In this document: positions 35,886-40,847 of the stretch, in pieces | Numbering within the stretch: the first letter of the stretch is position 1 | How the letters are laid out: each line of letters starts with the position of its first letter | DNA from: Fuerstiella sp. | GTDB lineage: Bacteria; Planctomycetota; Planctomycetia; Planctomycetales; Planctomycetaceae | Length of the DNA: 40,847 nt | Direction: 5' to 3' | NCBI GenBank assembly: GCA_022447185.1 | Contig: JAKVAY010000070.1 | Coordinates: forward strand, 1 to 40,847 | Program-made: the position numbers and the translations under genes | The notes under the pieces: model-generated | Database searches by the model: none | Seen by the model: the letters and a program-made list of their open reading frames with translations, nothing else | What the model was told of the DNA's origin: nothing

Positions 35886-36854
35886 TCAGGATGACGTGCC
35901 GCCATTTGTGGCGGACATGAAGACTGTTCGAGGCTGAATCCGTCGTCCCTGACGGCGGATTTCCGCCAGAGCCAGAAGCTGCGTTCCACATTCTGACACC
36001 AGAGCGACCGACGGGTGTTTTTGTTTGTCAGCCGGGCGATCTGCTGTCAGCGACGTCTTTTGAAGCTGCTGCTTTCGTAACTCAAACGAACCGCCGCGAG
36101 AGATGGCTGCCTGTTCTTCTGCAGAGCATCGGTATTGAGAGATATGGTCCACGACATGGACCGCCGGCAGGATTATCTGAGCAATGGTTGTGTGGTTCAA
36201 CGTGTCCACATTTACGGAATGTTCGTGACGGAATTTGCCGATCCGTGTGCGTTCCAGTGCCGTCATCAGGCCGCCACAGCCCAGTCGATTACCCAGGTCT
36301 CTGGCAATTGAGCGAATATATGTTCCTGATCCGCACTGGATATCCAGAGTGATGTCCGGCCAGTGGAATTTCAATACGTCGATTGAATCAATGCGAACCG
36401 GGCGGGGTTGCAGTGTCACCTCTTGTCCTTTACGAGCGAGTGCGTAGGCTCGTTGGCCATCAATTTTAACGGCAGAATAGGCTGGTGGCATTTGCTCGAT
36501 GACCCCAATGAAGTCCCGCAACGCGGCCTCGACTTGTTGTTGCGAAACGTCCTCTGAGCAAACGATATTCTCAATTTCGCCTGTACTGTCATCCGTATCG
36601 CTGCGCTGTCCGAATCGAAACTCGGCCCGGTAGGTCTTTGGGGCCTGTTGTAGAATCGATACCAGACGGGTGGCCTGTCCCACGCAGACAAGCAGAACCC
36701 CGGTGGCCATCGGGTCAAGTGTTCCTGCATGTCCGGCTTTGTTCGGTTGCACCAGACGCTGAACAATGTTTACGACATCACGAGATGTGACGCCCGGAGG
36801 TTTGTACAGATTGAGAACACCAAAGAGGCGCTGTGGTGATGAAGAGGTTGCCAT
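35886..36854 (-). CDS. truB: tRNA pseudouridine(55) synthase
   Basis: A 322-residue enzyme that converts U55 in the T-loop of tRNAs to pseudouridine. GVLNLYKPPGVTSRDVV opens the protein; the catalytic Asp47 lies in HAGTLDPMATGVLLVCVG. KTYRAEFRFGQRSDTDDSTGE, FIGVIEQMPPAYSAVKIDGQRAYALARKGQ, and CGSGTYIRSIARDLGNRLG are the further family blocks. A C-terminal extension of about 80 residues follows, with a PUA-like end not clearly recognised. ATG at 36854. The TPR gene lies upstream on the same strand at 96 bp, so a joint transcript is possible. Identification is firm. Confidence 0.96.
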   Translation of the reverse strand: MATSSSPQRLFGVLNLYKPPGVTSRDVVNIVQRLVQPNKAGHAGTLDPMATGVLLVCVGQATRLVSILQQAPKTYRAEFRFGQRSDTDDSTGEIENIVCSEDVSQQQVEAALRDFIGVIEQMPPAYSAVKIDGQRAYALARKGQEVTLQPRPVRIDSIDVLKFHWPDITLDIQCGSGTYIRSIARDLGNRLGCGGLMTALERTRIGKFRHEHSVNVDTLNHTTIAQIILPAVHVVDHISQYRCSAEEQAAISRGGSFELRKQQLQKTSLTADRPADKQKHPSVALVSECGTQLLALAEIRRQGRRIQPRTVFMSATNGGTSS

Positions 36855-36949
36855 TGGCAGTGAGGCATTTAGGCTGACATTGGTTCATACAGGTATCCGG
36901 CGATTCCTGAAAAGGCCAGGTTCGGCTGGACGTTCGTCAATCGCACACA

Positions 36950-37888
36950 CTATACGCCAGGATCTGTTTTGTTTACGTGTGTCCGAATTGTATCTGCGGA
37001 TTCAGTAATGGTTGCCTTCATACTTGCGAGTTCTGAAACTGTGGCAACGAATGATTCCAGTGCGTCAAATGCTTCGTTTCGGGAGTCCTGCCGGGATGCG
37101 GCCATATGCAGGATATGCATTTGTTTTGGAAGCGAGTTGTCCAGAATCGTTACCATTGGTCGCACAGCGTGCCGAAGCTGCTTCGCCGTATCTCTCATAA
37201 ATTCTCGTTCACGGTTACGGTCTCCTCTCGAGAGTTTCCTGCGAATGATCGACCTCTGAGACCGCGCCAGGACTTCTTCGTCTACAAGTCGGCCAAATGG
37301 TGACTCTTCGAGTCGGCTGTTCCTGAGACCGCTTTCTGTTTGTTGCTGGAGACTATGCAGCGTCCCGGAAGCTGAAGTATATTCCTGCGCCACACTGATC
37401 ACCCGAGAAGCTTTCCGGTAGTTTTTTTGCTCAATAAGTATGTTTGCCAGGTTGATTGATGCTTCCGTATTGTCGGGTTCGAGCCTGATGCACTCTTCGA
37501 ATGCAGAGATCGCCATCTGCGGCTGATTCTGGCGTTGTTGAGCGATTGCCAGATTGTAGTAGGCCACCGCACAGTTTTTGTCTCGCTGGATGGCTTTTCG
37601 AAGAGCATCACTTGCGTTTTGGTAGTCCTTCTGACTGTTGAGCGCCGCGCCCAGGTTGACCCAGGCGCCTGGATCTCTGGGATCGAGTCGAGTCAGTTGA
37701 CGGAACACTTCGGTGGCTTCATCCACTCGCTTGAATCGAAACAAAAGGACTCCCAGCATCTCCTGCGCGGTGCGGTCCTCGGGGGTTTTCTCCAGACCGT
37801 AACGAAGTGTCGTTATTGCGGCCTTATAGTCTTTACTCTTCACCAGCTGTCTGGCTTCACGAACAAGGGGCGACGTGGGAGTTGCCAT
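36950..37888 (-). CDS. Tetratricopeptide-repeat protein
   Basis: A 312-residue protein with about four to five TPR units in the first 165 residues (for example YKAAITTLRYGLEKTPEDRTAQ, VDEATEVFRQLTRLDPRDPGAW, YQNASDALRKAIQRDKNCAV, and PQMAISAFEECIRLEPDNTEA), each with the Gly/Ala/Leu spacing of the repeat. The remaining half is charged and helical (LSRGDRNREREFMRDTA) with a methionine-rich middle and a helical C-terminus. No signal peptide or membrane segment is seen, so it is probably a cytoplasmic scaffold. It lies before truB on the same strand and is divergent from the HtrA-like gene. The partner protein is unknown. Confidence 0.88.
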   Translation of the reverse strand: MATPTSPLVREARQLVKSKDYKAAITTLRYGLEKTPEDRTAQEMLGVLLFRFKRVDEATEVFRQLTRLDPRDPGAWVNLGAALNSQKDYQNASDALRKAIQRDKNCAVAYYNLAIAQQRQNQPQMAISAFEECIRLEPDNTEASINLANILIEQKNYRKASRVISVAQEYTSASGTLHSLQQQTESGLRNSRLEESPFGRLVDEEVLARSQRSIIRRKLSRGDRNREREFMRDTAKQLRHAVRPMVTILDNSLPKQMHILHMAASRQDSRNEAFDALESFVATVSELASMKATITESADTIRTHVNKTDPGV

Positions 37889-38429
37889 GGATTGGTCTCT
37901 TCGTGATTGTCTGCCTTCGGCATCTTGTGCCGAAAGGAAAAATTACAACAGAAACGCGCTTGAATTCAATTCGCAGGAATCATCATTCGACGGCGACCGG
38001 GGATCGTCCTCACGCGGGAACTGCCGAATGGTTGCCGGTGTAAACGAATCCGAACCGCCACGACCCAATCGAACGGATCTTTTGCAGGTCGGCCTTGAGT
38101 ATGCGAGTCAGCATTCCACACATGAGCGAGTCATTCCGCTAAGCCGCATTAACATCTTACCCAGAATCACACACTTACAGCGAGGTAAACTTTGCCGTGT
38201 GGATTTCTCAGCGTTCAAGCAGAAAAACCAGGGTAACCGATGGTCGATCCTGTCAGTCTCATTCGTTTCGATCCGGAAATCTCGGACGTCAGTCGCTACT
38301 GAAGACATTTCAGTCCTTATCTCGGTTCACCTGCGGAAGTCCGGCTTCTGTGCGTCGACGAGGGCGGTCCTGCAAAGATTCTTCAACGGCCTGTCGTGCG
38401 ACAGCCTTATCCAAAGGCACAGGTGCTGC
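37889..38429. other. Divergent intergenic region between the TPR and HtrA-like genes
   Basis: This 541-bp region holds the promoters for both genes. A plus-strand frame in phase with the HtrA-like gene is free of stops back to at least 37875, but its translation has random-looking composition, so I treat it as noncoding; see findings. No sigma-E-type motif was confidently seen. Confidence 0.4.
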
Positions 38430-39878
38430 ATGTCGGCTAGCCTCGCCCGATTCTTTTTCTTCAACGCAGTTATCTTCACCTGTGTGTCGGTTCCGGCAGC
38501 TGAAGAGATCAGCATTCGCGAGACTCCACTTGTCAGAGCTGTTCGCGACTGTCGTGGTGCTGTGGTTAATATCCACACCGAAAAATCTGCAGAAGGCGAA
38601 CGCGAGAATCGGTTCTTTGCTTCGAAAGAACGCAAAGTGAGCGGAATGGGCACCGGTATCGTCGTCGACGAGCGGGGATATATTGTCACCAATTGTCATG
38701 TGATTTATGACGTAGACCTGATTATCGTGACCCAGGAAGACGGCGAAACATACACGGGTCGCGTATTCCAGACCGACAAAGCTCACGACCTTGCGATCAT
38801 TCGTGTCTTTCCTTCGAAACCGATGAAAGTCATGGACATCGGGACATCTTCAGACGTCATGCTGGCGGAACAGGTGTTCGCAGTTGGTAATGCGTTTGGC
38901 TATGAGCACACGGTCACTGCAGGAATCGTCAGCGCTGTGTCACGAGATGTCGAGGTAGACGAAACACAGTCATATAAAGATCTCATTCAGACGGATGCCA
39001 GCATCAATCCTGGAAACAGCGGTGGGCCTCTGCTGAACCTGGACGGTGAAGTGATCGGTATTAATGTAGCAATCCGTGCCGGCGCCCAGCGCATTGGGTT
39101 TGCCATTCCGATTGACGATGCACGCCAGGTGATTGCTCGAATGCTGAATTCCGGCGGGCGGCATCCGATAGATCACGGTCTTGTGGGAACCGATATTAAC
39201 CTGTCCTATGATCAGCATCTTGTCATCGATACGGTCATTGCAGGCAGTCCGGCCGATCAATGCGGTCTTAAGGCTGGTGATATTGTACGGCAGGTGGAAG
39301 AGATCTCGATTACCGACAATGCAGACTGGGAACGATCTTTGCTGGATCTGCGACCGGACACGAAACTGAATCTGAAGGTGGATCGAGACGGAGAATCCGT
39401 TGATCTGCAGTTCATGACTCGTCATGCGGGTACAGGAACAACCCACGTAACAGCGCGTCCGGCATCTGGTTCCGGACGCGCGGCGATACAAACTGGGGAA
39501 CAGCAGGGCCTCGCTGAGACACACGGCTCTGACATGGCCTGGAAGTACTTCGGGATCAAGCTTGCTGATTTGTCTGCCTCTGATCTCAAACTTCTGCCAT
39601 CTCGCTACAACGGTGGCATGAAGGTTCTATTCGTCCAGAGTGACAGTGCTGGGGCACGCTACGGACTACGGAATGGCGACATTCTGGTAGGCCTGGATGG
39701 ATACGAGACACTTGGAGAACAGAATCTGAGTTTTGTGCTCAACCAGTCCCGGTTGCAGATAATGGACGAAATATCGTTTCAGATTGTTCGCAACGGCAAC
39801 GAGGCGCTTGTCGGAAGTATCAGGCTGAAAAACAACCAGCGTCGTTCAGCGATGAATCATCGGGCCTTCCGACGTTAA
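38430..39878 (+). CDS. HtrA/DegP-like serine protease with two PDZ domains
   Basis: A 482-residue envelope protease. A short signal peptide (ARFFFFNAVIFTCVSVPAA) precedes a trypsin-like S1C domain with the triad His90 (VTNCHVIYD), Asp120 (DKAHDLAIIRV) and Ser197 (NPGNSGGPLLN). Two PDZ domains follow at about 250-330 (VIAGSPADQCGLKAGDIVRQ) and about 370-465 (FVQSDSAGARYGLRNGDILVG), the order typical of DegP/DegQ. It should degrade or refold misfolded envelope proteins. I begin at the ATG at 38430, preceded by AGGTG, because the signal peptide follows it directly. The longer in-frame opening extends far upstream without features. The 3' end overlaps the convergent cysteine desulfurase gene by 33 bp. 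Confidence 0.93.
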   Translation: MSASLARFFFFNAVIFTCVSVPAAEEISIRETPLVRAVRDCRGAVVNIHTEKSAEGERENRFFASKERKVSGMGTGIVVDERGYIVTNCHVIYDVDLIIVTQEDGETYTGRVFQTDKAHDLAIIRVFPSKPMKVMDIGTSSDVMLAEQVFAVGNAFGYEHTVTAGIVSAVSRDVEVDETQSYKDLIQTDASINPGNSGGPLLNLDGEVIGINVAIRAGAQRIGFAIPIDDARQVIARMLNSGGRHPIDHGLVGTDINLSYDQHLVIDTVIAGSPADQCGLKAGDIVRQVEEISITDNADWERSLLDLRPDTKLNLKVDRDGESVDLQFMTRHAGTGTTHVTARPASGSGRAAIQTGEQQGLAETHGSDMAWKYFGIKLADLSASDLKLLPSRYNGGMKVLFVQSDSAGARYGLRNGDILVGLDGYETLGEQNLSFVLNQSRLQIMDEISFQIVRNGNEALVGSIRLKNNQRRSAMNHRAFRR

Positions 39879-40847
39879 TCTCATGCGTTCTGCGATACTG
39901 CAGATGTTCTGCGCTGCCAGTTCAATTTCGTGAGCAGAATTCAGGCAGCTGACAGAAAACCTTACTGAGGCCATGCACAGGTCGGGAGGGACTCCCATGG
40001 CCAGCAGTGCCGGAGCTGGTTCTGCCGAACCACTGGAACATGTACTTCCGAGTGAACAAGCAATGCCAGCAAGGTCAAAGTTGACCAGCATGGCCTCGCC
40101 TTCCAGTCCTGGAAAGGCGACCGACAGTGTGTTCGGAAGTCGTCGAGTCTGCGATCCATGTACAATGACTGGCGGACATCCCGCTTTTAACCGCTGCTGT
40201 AGATCATCTCTCAACGAACGTACACGATCAATTCGTGCGGATGGGTGTTGCCGAAAGTGAATCAGTGACGCGGCCATGCCGGCAATGAGTGGGACCGGCT
40301 CTGTACCGGCCCGACGGCCGGCTTCCTGGTGACCACCTTCGAGCAGTGGTTTGAGGCTGACGCCGCGTCGGAGCAGAAGTCCGCCCACGCCGCGTGGTGC
40401 GTGGAACTTGTGGCCCCCGAAAGCCATTGCTGTGGCACGTAGTGCCCGAAAATCGACAGGGATTTTTCCGACGGCCTGGACCGCATCTACAAACAGAGGG
40501 ACACGGTGTTCTTCGCACAGTTCGCTGAGCCGACCAAGATCCTGAATGACGCCGGTTTCATTGTGGGCTAGGATGACTGCTACCAGCTTCATCTCAGTCC
40601 ATGGCAGTGAGTCGAGAGAACCTGTCTCAAGCAGGCCGTTCTTATCCACCGGTATCGTGACCAGTTTCATTCCGGACACAGCGGCATGGTGGCAGGCGGC
40701 AGTTGTGGCAGGGTGTTCACCGGCCGTCAGTGCGATGGTGCCACGCTGTCCTGCGACAAACCCATGGATGGCCGCGTTGATGGACTCAGTGCCTCCGCTG
40801 GTGAAGATAACTTCGTCAGGTTCGCAGTTCAGTGTGTCGGCAACAAT
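39846..40847 (-). CDS. Cysteine desulfurase (NifS/IscS-like), 5' part cut by the window
   Basis: The C-terminal two-thirds or more of a PLP-dependent cysteine desulfurase, which removes sulfur from cysteine as a persulfide for Fe-S cluster or tRNA thiolation. The frame is open to the right edge, so the true start is outside. Readable landmarks are FTSGGTESINAAI (phosphate-binding region), AGEHPATTAA (EHPA His), VAVILAHNETGVIQD, FVDAVQAVGK (PLP Asp and Gln), GGHKFHAPRGVGGL (the PLP lysine), and the active-site Cys loop SLGSTCSSGSAEPAPAL. The stop is TGA at 39846-39848, inside the end of the convergent protease gene. It may serve the isc/suf pathway, but no partner gene is in view. Confidence 0.93.
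   Translation of the reverse strand: MVADTLNCEPDEVIFTSGGTESINAAIHGFVAGQRGTIALTAGEHPATTAACHHAAVSGMKLVTIPVDKNGLLETGSLDSLPWTEMKLVAVILAHNETGVIQDLGRLSELCEEHRVPLFVDAVQAVGKIPVDFRALRATAMAFGGHKFHAPRGVGGLLLRRGVSLKPLLEGGHQEAGRRAGTEPVPLIAGMAASLIHFRQHPSARIDRVRSLRDDLQQRLKAGCPPVIVHGSQTRRLPNTLSVAFPGLEGEAMLVNFDLAGIACSLGSTCSSGSAEPAPALLAMGVPPDLCMASVRFSVSCLNSAHEIELAAQNICSIAERMRLTSEGPMIHR

Noticed and set aside
38310..38786. 158-codon minus-strand frame
   Set aside because: It is antisense to the start of the HtrA-like gene, with no domain or ribosome site.

Overview
The window looks like chromosomal DNA of a Planctomycetes bacterium, probably order Planctomycetales. The clearest markers are a PVC-type cytochrome (predicted dehydrogenase/propeller domain, HEAT-like repeats and a C-terminal CxxCH heme site), two sulfatases, several sugar-phosphate-isomerase-like TIM barrels, and a class-I release-factor-like protein with an extra C-terminal domain. 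GC content looks moderate, Shine-Dalgarno sites are weak or variable, and several starts are TTG or GTG. I see no tRNA, rRNA, CRISPR array, insertion sequence or prophage. No database search was possible, so family names come from motifs and overall resemblance.

Layout. 1-2.0 kb: 3' end of serS, a YkgJ-type Cys-cluster protein, and a release-factor-like gene. 2.2-6.1 kb (minus): a DUF58 protein and a TgpA-like transglutaminase sharing an ATGA overlap. 6.6-14.7 kb (minus): a long co-directional run of gltX, UDP-xylose-synthase-like, UDP-glucuronate-epimerase-like, methyltransferase, GT-C-like membrane protein, nadC and a Tat-exported TIM barrel. This joins tRNA charging and NAD synthesis to nucleotide-sugar and glycan genes. 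15.1-18.1 kb: a sulfatase, rpsU and a CDP-alcohol phosphatidyltransferase. 18.3-25.8 kb (minus): sulfatase, TIM barrel, PVC cytochrome and FGGY sugar kinase, plausibly for catabolism of sulfated sugars. 26.6-29.0 kb (plus): a pair resembling the linked TIGR03546/TIGR03545 families. 29.0-32.2 kb: a TIM-barrel protein with an aberrant C-terminus, about 1.1 kb of hairpin-rich DNA without a gene, a small membrane protein and an MBL-fold hydrolase. 32.6-35.5 kb: moeA and a PhoD phosphatase. 35.9-40.8 kb: truB, a TPR protein, an HtrA-like protease and the C-terminal part of a cysteine desulfurase.

Most of the window is ordinary housekeeping and planctomycete-typical metabolism. I did not find a clear new defence or mobile system. 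The points most worth a second look are the hairpin-dense intergenic stretch near 30.54-30.78 kb, a sulfatase whose formylglycine motif lacks the usual arginine, the gltX-led nucleotide-sugar gene run, the TTGA-coupled nadC/Tat-isomerase pair, and the uncharacterised TIGR03546/03545-like pair.
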